Shown piece after piece: positions 23,462 to 30,080 of a stretch of 64,000 nucleotides of DNA. The position numbers and the translations under genes are program-made. The stretch comes from Chryseobacterium sp. T16E-39 (GTDB lineage Bacteria > Bacteroidota > Bacteroidia > Flavobacteriales > Weeksellaceae): positions 4,030,001 through 4,094,000 of the forward strand of contig NZ_CP022282.1 of assembly GCF_002216065.1 (NCBI RefSeq), given 5' to 3'. The number at the start of each line of letters is the position of its first letter. The first letter of the stretch is position 1. The notes under the pieces were generated by a model, which saw nothing but the letters and a program-made list of their open reading frames with translations, made no database searches and was not told the DNA's origin.

Positions 23462-23534
23462 CGGGAATGGCGGAACTGGCAGACGCACTTGATTTAGAAT
23501 CAAGATACTAAGGGTTCGAATCCCTTTTCCCGTA
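23462..23534 (+). tRNA. tRNA-Leu (TAG) lacking the long variable arm
   Basis: Acceptor GCGGGAA/TTCCCGT, D-arm GCG/CGC, anticodon arm CTTGA-TTTAGAA-TCAAG (TAG), T-arm AAGGG/CCCTT, A73. The body is Leu-like (GGCGGAACTGGCAGACGCACTTGA start), but the variable loop is only about five bases, whereas bacterial tRNA-Leu carries a long arm. Confidence 0.78.
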
Positions 23535-23621
23535 CAATATTGTTAATTCATAAAAATGTAAATGATAATGTGGTATTTATAAATAATTATCACTTATCTA
23601 TGATCATTTATAATAACATCC

Positions 23622-23694
23622 GGATCAGTGGTGTAGTAGGTCTGCACGTTAGTCTGAAAAACTGAAGGTACAGGTTCAATTCCTGTCTGTTCCA
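23622..23694 (+). tRNA. tRNA-Phe (GAA)
   Basis: Acceptor GGATCAG/CTGTTCC with one T-T mismatch, D-arm GTGT/GCAC, anticodon arm TTAGT-CTGAAAA-ACTGA, T-arm ACAGG/CCTGT, A73. Confidence 0.75.
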
Positions 23695-23743
23695 CGAAAA
23701 TATAGGTAATAACTTATCATTTATAACTCATAACTCAAGATAT

Positions 23744-23815
23744 TGATTCATAGTGTAATCGGTAGCACACAAGACTTTGACTCTTGTTGTTCAGGTTCGA
23801 GTCCTGATGGGTCAA
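23744..23815 (+). tRNA. tRNA-Gln (TTG)
   Basis: Acceptor TGATTCA/TGGGTCA (two G-U pairs), D-arm GTGT/GCAC, anticodon arm CAAGA-CTTTGAC-TCTTG, T-arm TCAGG/CCTGA, A73. Last tRNA before the YkuK-like gene. Confidence 0.78.
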
Positions 23816-23883
23816 CAAAATAATTTACAAACCTCATTTATCAATAATAAAACAAATGTGTAAAACTTAAAAAATTTAAAAAA

Positions 23884-24369
23884 ATGGAAACGCAACAAGA
23901 AATATGGCAAAATATGAGAGGGAAATTTTTCCACCAGGCTATCACTCAGTTGGTAGAAGAAGCCATCATCCGTGAACAGGCTAATGGACATCGACTTAAA
24001 GTTTGTGTAGGATCAGACTCTCATGTATATGGAGATTCTATTAGCTATGCTACAGCAGTAGTATTTATTCGCGAGGGAAAAGGAGCGTTTACTTTTATTA
24101 GAAAACAAAAGGAATTACAAACCATCAGTATTAAAGAAAGAATGCTTAATGAAGTGAACAAGTCCGTAGAAATTGCTTATGCAATCTGTCCTGTTTTGGA
24201 TGCGTACGGAGTGGAAATGGAAGTGCATGCAGATATCAATACAGACCCGGAATTTAAATCCAATGTGGCATTAAAAGATGCAATGGGATATATTTTAGGA
24301 ATGGGATATGTGTTTAGGGCTAAACCTTTTGCTTTTGCGAGTTCTAATTGTGCTGACATTATGGTATAA
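23884..24369 (+). CDS. RNase H-like YkuK-family (DUF458) protein
   Basis: 161 residues. The pattern VCVGSDSHVYGDSISYATAVVFIR, with an early Asp pair (GSDSH), followed by a helical section and then VEMEVHADINTDPEFKSN and GYVFRAKPFAFASSNCADIMV, is that of the YkuK/DUF458 family, an RNase H-fold group. Candidate catalytic acids are the Asp of GSD, the Glu/Asp of MEVHAD and the final Asp of CADIMV. It follows the tRNA array by 68 bases and may be co-transcribed with it, which points to a tRNA or RNA substrate (inference). Confidence 0.8.
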   Translation: METQQEIWQNMRGKFFHQAITQLVEEAIIREQANGHRLKVCVGSDSHVYGDSISYATAVVFIREGKGAFTFIRKQKELQTISIKERMLNEVNKSVEIAYAICPVLDAYGVEMEVHADINTDPEFKSNVALKDAMGYILGMGYVFRAKPFAFASSNCADIMV

Positions 24370-24386
24370 TACAGCTATAAATTCAC

Positions 24387-24788
24387 ATGATGAAAATGAT
24401 AAAAAGATTTTTGTTTTTGGATGATATAAGATTTCCAGTGGAAGCTTATCATTATACAGGAGAGAAGATTTTCCTTAATAAAGATTGGTATATTGTCCGA
24501 AATTACAGACAGTTCGTTAATCAAATTATACAAAATGGACTTCCTGAAATGATCTCTTTTGATCATGATCTTGCTGATATGAATTCCTCAGACTCTGATA
24601 ATTTAAAATTTACAGAGAAAACAGGATATGATTGTGCAAAATGGCTGGTTGAGTATTGTATGGATAATCATCTGAATCTGCCAAAGTTTTACAGTCACTC
24701 AATGAATCCTGTAGGAAAGGAGAATATACTTAGTCTTTTAGAAAACTTTAAAAAAGTTAATAAAGACTCTTACAATAAGTTTCGGTAA
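24387..24788 (+). CDS. Cyclic-phosphate-processing receiver-domain protein (probable)
   Basis: 133 residues. The start is a receiver-like fold: KRFLFLDDIRFP (acidic DD pair), then WYIVRNYRQF, then MISFDHDLAD (Asp where receivers are phosphorylated), DCAKWLVEYC and FYSHSMNPVGKENI. This matches my memory of the cyclic-phosphate-processing receiver family described in RNA-repair gene neighbourhoods; the SHSMNP motif is characteristic. Such proteins are proposed to act on 2',3'-cyclic phosphate RNA ends. It starts 17 bases after the YkuK-like gene; the two should be one operon. Confidence 0.7.
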   Translation: MMKMIKRFLFLDDIRFPVEAYHYTGEKIFLNKDWYIVRNYRQFVNQIIQNGLPEMISFDHDLADMNSSDSDNLKFTEKTGYDCAKWLVEYCMDNHLNLPKFYSHSMNPVGKENILSLLENFKKVNKDSYNKFR

Positions 24789-24812
24789 TTTTTACCGGAA
24801 CTTTTTATATTA

Positions 24813-24847
24813 CGTAAAAAGATTGCGTACTTGTGTTTTTTCTTTGC
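24813..24847 (+). promoter_or_regulatory. Shared promoter/operator module, copy 2
   Basis: ACGTAAAAAGATTGCGT at 24813-24829 is identical to copy 1. The TTG of its right arm ends 13 bases before TTTCTTTG (24840-24847). Copies 2 and 3 also share the TTGTGT stretch and the ending TTTGCA. Confidence 0.6.
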
Positions 24848-24962
24848 ATAGAAATTTAAAAGTATTTCTTCTCAGGATATTTCTTCTCCTATCCTTTTTC
24901 CACTCACCAACTGAATAACAAAATGTAAACGATATTAGAAATAATATGCAGTATGAAAAACA

Positions 24963-25514
24963 ATGAAAAACAAGACAACAAATGAAATAATAATTATCGA
25001 CCTGGAGGCTACATGTTGGGAAAACGATAGAATTCCTACCGGGCAAAAAGTTGATATTATAGAAATCGGAATTTGCAAATTAGATATAGCATCAAAGATA
25101 ATTTCTCAAAAACAAAGTATTTATGTGATTCCTGAAAGATCCGAGATCAACAGGTTCTGTACAAATCTTACAGGAATTACTCCACAATTAATAGAAGAAA
25201 AAGGGATTTATTTTGAAGAAGCTTGTGAAAAAATCAAAGATGAATACCATTCAGAATCACTTAGCTGGGCAGGTTTTGGAAACTTTGATAAAGAGCAAAT
25301 CTTTGAACAATGTGATTGGCTCGGAATAGAAATTCCTTTCTCCTACGATTATCTGAATGTGATGTATGAATTTAAAGATCACTTTAATCTTCCAAAAATG
25401 ATGGGTTTAAAAAGAAGCCTGGATTATTTGAAAATGGATTTTGAGGGAAATCATCACAGTGGAGCAGACGATGCTTACAATGCTGCCAGAATTTTGAGAG
25501 AAATTTTGAAGTAA
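24963..25514 (+). CDS. DEDDh 3'-5' exonuclease (ERI1/KapD-like), copy 1
   Basis: 183 residues of the RNase T/DnaQ DEDDh fold. Exo I: IIIDLEATCWEN (D and E). Exo II: SWAGFGNFDKEQ (D). Exo III: NHHSGADDAYNAARIL (H and D). The ATCW pattern after exo I is typical of ERI1/KapD-like RNA exonucleases rather than the DNA proofreading subunit. It is preceded by the shared inverted-repeat promoter and followed after 27 bases by a paralogue. Confidence 0.88.
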   Translation: MKNKTTNEIIIIDLEATCWENDRIPTGQKVDIIEIGICKLDIASKIISQKQSIYVIPERSEINRFCTNLTGITPQLIEEKGIYFEEACEKIKDEYHSESLSWAGFGNFDKEQIFEQCDWLGIEIPFSYDYLNVMYEFKDHFNLPKMMGLKRSLDYLKMDFEGNHHSGADDAYNAARILREILK

Positions 25515-25541
25515 TTATTAACAACAAAAAATTTTAAACCA

Positions 25542-26099
25542 ATGAAAACAACAGATACTATATTAATTATCGACCTCGAAGCTACTTGTTGGGATGACCG
25601 GCCACCAAGAGGTCAGGAAAGTGAGATCATAGAGATCGGAATTTGCATCATGGATGTAAAAACCGGTAAGATCACACAAAATGAAGGAATTTTAGTAAAA
25701 CCACAGTATTCCAGGGTAAGTCCCTTTTGTACCGAACTTACTACGATTACTCAAAAAATGCTCGATGAAGAAGGCATTTTATTCGATGATGCTTTAGATA
25801 TTCTCAGAGCTGAATATAATTCTGAGGACCTCACCTGGGCAAGTTATGGGAATTATGATTTGACCATGCTTAAAAATCAGGCCAGAAGATTTAATCTAGA
25901 TTATCCTTTAAGTGATGATCATATCAATGTGAAAACATTATTTGGACAGGTACATCCAACCATCAGGAAAAGCGTTGGAATGAGCCGGGCGCTGGGAGAA
26001 CTCAATTTTAAACTTGAGGGAACCCATCACAGAGGCGTGGATGATGCCCGAAATATTGCCAAGATCTTACACTGGTGTCTTCAGAATTACTCATTATAA
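25542..26099 (+). CDS. DEDDh 3'-5' exonuclease (ERI1/KapD-like), copy 2
   Basis: 185 residues, clear paralogue of the previous gene. Exo I: IIDLEATCWDDR. Exo II: TWASYGNYDLTM (D). Exo III: THHRGVDDARNIAKIL. All catalytic acids and the His are kept in both copies, so both should be active; divergence lies in the middle. Tandem exonucleases with different specificity would fit end trimming of tRNA or other RNAs. Ends at a terminator. Confidence 0.88.
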   Translation: MKTTDTILIIDLEATCWDDRPPRGQESEIIEIGICIMDVKTGKITQNEGILVKPQYSRVSPFCTELTTITQKMLDEEGILFDDALDILRAEYNSEDLTWASYGNYDLTMLKNQARRFNLDYPLSDDHINVKTLFGQVHPTIRKSVGMSRALGELNFKLEGTHHRGVDDARNIAKILHWCLQNYSL

Positions 26100-26124
26100 A
26101 AGCTCCCTCTAAAAGGGAGCTTTT
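26098..26124. terminator. Terminator between convergent genes
   Basis: AAAAGCTCCCT and AGGGAGCTTTT arms around CTA, then TATTTTT. Confidence 0.85.
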
Positions 26125-27016
26125 ATTTTTCTGATCGTCCCACTATCTGCTTAACTTTTTCACACACAGGGGTGTATAATTCCGGTGGAATAGAATGCCC
26201 CATTCCTTCAATAATCATCAGCTCGGAATTAGGAATAGATTGAGCAAGGTCTCTGGCACAATCGGGGTGAAAAATAAGATCGTTTGTACCATGGATGATG
26301 AGAACAGGAGCTCCTATTTGCTTGAGGGTTTTAGGGTCGTATATCCACGAGCCCATAGCCAGTAATTGTCTGAATATGCCATTTTTGGATTGAGAACGGT
26401 TCAGCTCCTTTTCGATAATTTCCTCTTCGTAAATCTCATCTAAAGGGAAAATACCCGATATTTTTTTAGCAAAATCTAGTTTTTCTTTTATGTAATCCTT
26501 TTTATTGATGGCCGGATCGGTAGGAGGTTTGGTCATCATTGACATAATTTCCGGATCCGTGGGTGGCAAATCAGGGCGTAAAGAAGTTGACATAATAATT
26601 GTAAGTGACGAAACTCTTTCCGGAAAATAAGAACCTAAGAGCTGGGCAATGATACCTCCCATAGAACGTCCTATAAAATGTGCTTTTTCAATCTGTAAAT
26701 GATCAAGAAGTCCGATAACATCCTTTGCCATATCCATTAATGAATAAGGAATGTCTTCTTTTTTAATCGTCGAAAAGAGCTGTTGGATATTACCCTGTAG
26801 GTTGATCTCTTTTTCAGCATGGAAAACAGAGTTTCCAGAGTCCCTGTTGTCAAAACGGATAACTTTAAATCCGGATGAAGCCAGTTGTTCACAAAAGGGT
26901 TCATCCCATCGTATCATCTGACTGCCCAATCCTGAGATCAGAACGACAGTTGTATTGTTATTTTCTCCAAAGGTTTCGTAGCATAAATCTACACTGTTGA
27001 TTTTTACGGTTTTCAT
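26123..27016 (-). CDS. Alpha/beta-hydrolase
   Basis: 297 residues. The oxyanion-hole segment VLISGLGSQMIRWDEPFCEQL, the nucleophile elbow GRSMGG in the middle (Ser), the catalytic-Asp region HGTNDLIFHPD and the final GMGHSIPP with the His are all visible. Substrate not clear; the family is broad (esterases, carboxylesterases, peroxidases). It shows no link with the RNA genes and converges on the exonuclease pair across a terminator. Confidence 0.85.
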   Translation of the reverse strand: MKTVKINSVDLCYETFGENNNTTVVLISGLGSQMIRWDEPFCEQLASSGFKVIRFDNRDSGNSVFHAEKEINLQGNIQQLFSTIKKEDIPYSLMDMAKDVIGLLDHLQIEKAHFIGRSMGGIIAQLLGSYFPERVSSLTIIMSTSLRPDLPPTDPEIMSMMTKPPTDPAINKKDYIKEKLDFAKKISGIFPLDEIYEEEIIEKELNRSQSKNGIFRQLLAMGSWIYDPKTLKQIGAPVLIIHGTNDLIFHPDCARDLAQSIPNSELMIIEGMGHSIPPELYTPVCEKVKQIVGRSEK

Positions 27017-27060
27017 TATTTATTGCTTATGCACAATAGTTCTAGTTGATTTTTAAATTA

Positions 27061-27405
27061 TCAGTAAAGGTTTTGAGGAAATTCATGACTTTCTATCAGG
27101 CATTTTTCTGCTTTTAAAACTTCCTGACGATAATTAATATAAGGATTGTTTTGGGCTTCCACTACAGCAATACACTCGAATAAAAAAGAATCTTCTCCAT
27201 ATTCGTTCCAGTCAGCCTGCAATTGTTGATGGGTGTATTGTCCAATCTTTAAAGAGAATTTCATTCTGTTTTCCAGTGCTTCAATATTCAGTGCCCCTTG
27301 AATAAGCTGCCTCCCGGTTACCTTGTTTTTAACAGCTAGAACACCCATTTTTACAGGATAGTCTTTGGCTTTTTCTTTAAGTTGCTGTTTAATGGAATTT
27401 TTCAT
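27061..27405 (-). CDS. GIY-YIG-like small protein with degenerate first motif
   Basis: 114 residues. The order MGVLAVKNKVTGRQLIQGALN, then LENRMKFSLKIGQYTHQQLQADWNEYGEDSFLFECI fits the compact GIY-YIG nuclease group, where GVLAVKN replaces GIYxIxN and the R/E catalytic residues are only partly recognisable (NRMKF, Glu of FLFECI). Activity is doubtful. It lies between the hydrolase and the MarR regulator, 21 bases after the MarR gene. Confidence 0.55.
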   Translation of the reverse strand: MKNSIKQQLKEKAKDYPVKMGVLAVKNKVTGRQLIQGALNIEALENRMKFSLKIGQYTHQQLQADWNEYGEDSFLFECIAVVEAQNNPYINYRQEVLKAEKCLIESHEFPQNLY

Positions 27406-27426
27406 TTCAATTCGGTTATCTGTTAA

Positions 27427-27852
27427 TTATTGTATGTTTCCTCCTAACTCAAATAGCAGGTCAATAGTTGTTTTGAGTGATTTATTTTTTTTAAATGATA
27501 ATATTTCTGAAGTAATATTTTCTGCTGTTTTTTGTGCTTCTTCAAATACTCTTTTTCCGGTGTCTGTAATCACAACGTAGCTCACACGGGCATCTCTTTC
27601 GTTGCTCTCTCTGGAAATAAGGCCAATTTTTTCAAGAGGATTAAGAAGCCTTGTAATCCCTGAAGCCGTTAAACCTATTTTTTCTGCAAGATCGATCCTG
27701 CGTATCTTATGATCCTGGGTATTATTTAGAACGTACAGGATCATAAAATCACTGAAGCTGAGCCCATGTACACTGAGTGCATCAAACTTTCTTGAAATAA
27801 TGGACTGCACTTTGTTCATATTAATTAAAAGTAATAAATCGTCACTTATCAT
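27427..27852 (-). CDS. MarR-family transcriptional regulator
   Basis: 141 residues. Winged-helix segment LSFSDFMILYVLNNTQDHKIRRIDLAEKIGLTASGITRLLNPLEKIGLI followed by wing SNERDARVSYVVITDTGKRVF is a standard MarR pattern. Ligand unknown. It probably autoregulates the small minus-strand operon with the GIY-YIG-like gene and perhaps the hydrolase. Confidence 0.85.
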   Translation of the reverse strand: MISDDLLLLINMNKVQSIISRKFDALSVHGLSFSDFMILYVLNNTQDHKIRRIDLAEKIGLTASGITRLLNPLEKIGLISRESNERDARVSYVVITDTGKRVFEEAQKTAENITSEILSFKKNKSLKTTIDLLFELGGNIQ

Positions 27853-28039
27853 TGATATATATTTGAGTTATCAAGTAATTTAATTATGCAAATGTAATGA
27901 TTTTAATCAATTACAATATTTTATTTACGGTTTTTTTTCAATTTGTGTATTGGGTAAATGAATTAATTACTGATTTTTTGCTTGCTGATGGGTTTGTTTT
28001 CACATAGAAATCTTCAATTTTTATGATCATAATTTTATT
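27853..28039. other. Divergent intergenic region, no gene seen
   Basis: AT-rich. Upstream of the MarR gene on one side and of the shared operator at 28040 on the other. No further gene is supported. Confidence 0.4.
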
Positions 28040-28074
28040 GCGCAAATAGATTGCGCGATTGTGTGATTACTTTG
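28040..28074 (+). promoter_or_regulatory. Shared promoter/operator module, copy 3
   Basis: GCGCAA-N5-TTGCGC at 28040-28056 is a perfect 6-bp inverted repeat. Its TTG ends 13 bases before TTACTTTG (28067-28074), the same offset as in copies 1 and 2. It drives the tRNA-like/ncRNA block and probably the slipin gene. Confidence 0.65.
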
Positions 28075-28093
28075 CATTGTCAAAAAGAAACAA

Positions 28094-28232
28094 TAGTAAA
28101 GTTTTGAAAAACAGGCTTTACTCAAAATATCAGGGAAGTCCAGTTGAGTGTTTCAGTATATCACCATTGCAGAAGAATTTGTTAAGAAACATGATTTTAT
28201 TTCTGTTCAGCTTGACTTGAAGGTTTGAGGAG
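28094..28232 (+). ncRNA. Candidate structured RNA at the start of the slipin block
   Basis: AGTAAAG...CTTTACT (28094-28121) forms a 7-bp stem right after the promoter. Further down, AAGTC/GACTT and CAGAA/TTCTG pairs give a nested fold. GCAGAAGAATTT at 28169-28180 resembles the core of the repeated hairpin RNA. Evidence is by eye only. Confidence 0.35.
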
Positions 28233-28235
28233 TTT

Positions 28236-28291
28236 TCCAAAAAACTTCTACCATGTGCTATGGGTCGAAGGTTCGAATCCTTCTATTTCCG
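28236..28291 (+). pseudogene. tRNA 3'-half remnant
   Basis: A good T-arm GAAGG-TTCGAAT-CCTTC is followed by TATTTCC and G, the look of a tRNA 3' end, but no matching 5' acceptor strand or proper anticodon arm lies upstream. Confidence 0.4.
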
Positions 28292-28294
28292 TAC

Positions 28295-28360
28295 GGGAGT
28301 ATAACTCAGTTGGTTAGAGTAATAGCTTTTTTATGCGTGGGTTCGATTCCCACTCTCATT
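28295..28360 (+). pseudogene. Degenerate tRNA-like (Lys-type loop?)
   Basis: GGGAGTA-TA-ACTC...GAGT gives an acceptor 5' strand and D-arm, and GTGGG-TTCGATT-CCCAC is a perfect T-arm. The anticodon arm is broken (ATAGC-TTTTTT-ATGC), the variable region seems deleted, and the 3' acceptor strand pairs poorly. Confidence 0.4.
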
Positions 28361-28363
28361 TGG

Positions 28364-28423
28364 TTTGAGATAGCTCAGTTGGTAGAGCACTACACTATCA
28401 TTGTAGTTTAAATAGACTCAAAA
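28364..28423 (+). ncRNA. T-armless mini tRNA-like, loop CTATCAT
   Basis: 60 nt. Acceptor TTTGAG/CTCAAA, TA at 8-9, perfect D-arm GCTC-AGTTGGTA-GAGC, perfect anticodon arm CTACA-CTATCAT-TGTAG (anticodon ATC, Asp codon GAT). Between anticodon arm and acceptor only nine bases remain (TTTAAATAG), so there is no T-arm, as in some mitochondrial tRNAs. Confidence 0.5.
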
Positions 28424-28846
28424 TCTATTTTTGGAAGAGTTTCGGATGTTCTCATAAAAAAATATCTGCTATGGAAAACCTGAGCTTTTTCAGTTGTTGA
28501 ATCAACATTTTAAAAAAGCTTGTAAGAAAAATGTTTTTCAGGAATAGAATTAATTAACGAATAATGATGACGAAGTAGATTTTCTAAAAAAGAGGTCTAT
28601 GCGTGAGCGATGGTAACGGATATCCTTTTTTGCTCTGCAAAAAAGATAGAAGTGAACGTAGCGACCCAAGCTGTTGCTTTTGCAATGGCAAAGGGGCACG
28701 CCCAAGATTTGAATGATTGGAAATAAGCTTAAGACTCTTGTTCTGAAATGAATGATTTTTTACTGAATCCCTTTTCTTCCGCCAATTTTGGAAGAAAGAA
28801 CCTCAGTTTTTCCTTTTTGTTATCATAAATAACCTTAAAATATAAT
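28424..28846 (+). other. Region before slipin with several structured stretches
   Basis: No protein gene seen. GTTG-TTGAAT-CAAC and GCTTTTT/AAAAAAGC at about 28485-28550 form one nested fold, and 28600-28702 forms another (separate entry). About 100 AT-rich bases follow up to the slipin ATG at 28847. Confidence 0.4.
28600..28702 (+). ncRNA. Candidate structured RNA with GCGTG/CACGC closing stem
   Basis: GCGTG (28601-28605) can pair with CACGC (28697-28701). Inside, CTTTTTTGC-TCT-GCAAAAAAG is a perfect 9-bp hairpin and GCAATGGC follows TGTTGC. The overall pattern recalls a Bacteroidota repeat-like RNA or 3'UTR element that I cannot name. Confidence 0.4.
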
Positions 28847-29947
28847 ATGATGTTTAGAAATGTACAAATTAAAGCATATCAAGTTGGTTTGGTATTTAAA
28901 AACCGGAACCTGGTTGAGATCTTAAAAGAAGGTAGTCACTGGATTTTTGGTAATAAATCCTTAGAAACCTATGAAATGAAAACATTATTACAAGCTAATG
29001 ATGATCTATTGCTTTTGTTGAAAAATGAAGAGCTGAACACTATGTTGGAGCTTATTGAAGTAAAAGATGGGGAACTTGTTTTGGTGTATGAAAACGGAAT
29101 CTTTAAAGAAGTGCTGCATGTAGGTCAATATGCGATCTGGAAAGGAGTAATGAACAGGGAATTCCTGAAAATTGATCTCACAAAGGTGGAAATTACAGAG
29201 AAAATTTCCAAAACAATCCTTGAAAATGCAAAATTGAAAAATCTTGTCAGAAAATTTGTCGTGACCAATCAGTATAAAGGTTTACTGATCATCGATGGAA
29301 AGCTGGTAAAGGTGCTGGAGGCAGGAACTTATTACTTCTGGATGAACGAAATTTCCGTTGAGGTGAAAAGTGTTGATACCCGTATGCAACAAATGGAAAT
29401 TGCAGGTCAGGAACTTTTAACAAAGGACAAGGCAATGCTTCGGATCAATTTTTATGTGCGTTATCAGGTGGAAAACATTGTGAAAGCACTGATGAATAAT
29501 AAGGAGTATGATAAACAATTGTATATCCTTATGCAATTAGCTTTGCGTGAGTTTGTGGGTGCTTTAACATTAGATGACCTATTGTTGAAAAAAGATAGTG
29601 TAGGAAAAGAGATTCTTAATAATCTGGGGAATAAAGCAGATGATCTGGGATTAAAAGCTTCAGATGCCGGAATCCGGGATGTGATCCTGACAGGAGAAAT
29701 GAAAGAAATCATGAATCAGGTCCTGATCGCTGAGAAAAAAGCTCAGGCCAACAGCATTATGCGTCGTGAAGAGACAGCTTCCACAAGAAGTTTACTGAAC
29801 ACTGCAAAATTGATGGAGGAAAATGAGGTATTGTGGAAGTTGAAAGAAATGGAATATATGGAAAAGATTGCCGATAAGATCGGAGATATTACTGTATCCG
29901 GAAACAGCAATATTGTTTCTCAGCTAAAAGAGATTTTTGCTAAATAA
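28847..29947 (+). CDS. Slipin/SPFH (Band 7) family protein without N-terminal membrane segment
   Basis: 366 residues. The SPFH core is visible in the middle: VRKFVVTNQYKGLLIIDGKLVKVLEAGTYYFWMNE, VEVKSVDTRMQQMEIAGQELLTKDKAMLRINFYVRYQVE, then the helical part LRINF to AEKKAQANSIMRREETASTRSLLNTAKLMEEN. No hydrophobic anchor precedes it, unlike typical slipins. Slipins of this kind are recurrently found with tRNA/RNA-repair genes in bacteria. It lies downstream of the tRNA-like block under promoter copy 3. Confidence 0.8.
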   Translation: MMFRNVQIKAYQVGLVFKNRNLVEILKEGSHWIFGNKSLETYEMKTLLQANDDLLLLLKNEELNTMLELIEVKDGELVLVYENGIFKEVLHVGQYAIWKGVMNREFLKIDLTKVEITEKISKTILENAKLKNLVRKFVVTNQYKGLLIIDGKLVKVLEAGTYYFWMNEISVEVKSVDTRMQQMEIAGQELLTKDKAMLRINFYVRYQVENIVKALMNNKEYDKQLYILMQLALREFVGALTLDDLLLKKDSVGKEILNNLGNKADDLGLKASDAGIRDVILTGEMKEIMNQVLIAEKKAQANSIMRREETASTRSLLNTAKLMEENEVLWKLKEMEYMEKIADKIGDITVSGNSNIVSQLKEIFAK

Positions 29948-29966
29948 CACTAATAACCATTAATAT

Positions 29967-29999
29967 AAACAGGCTTCATTGAAAGATGAAGCCTGTTTT
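29967..29999. terminator. Terminator between convergent genes
   Basis: AAACAGGCTTCAT and ATGAAGCCTGTTT form a perfect 13-bp stem. Confidence 0.85.
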
Positions 30000-30080
30000 A
30001 TGTAATAAAGTCTTGTAGCTTAAAATGAAAATACCACCTGTAAAATTCCTTATTAAACTTGTACAGATGAATGGGGATAG

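Noticed and set aside
21900..23830. Phage-borne tRNA cluster
   Set aside because: No phage structural, integrase or replication genes are nearby; enzyme content fits RNA processing instead.
28236..28360. Two tRNA-like sequences as functional tRNAs
   Set aside because: One lacks a 5' half and the other a proper anticodon arm and acceptor pairing, so they are listed as degenerate.
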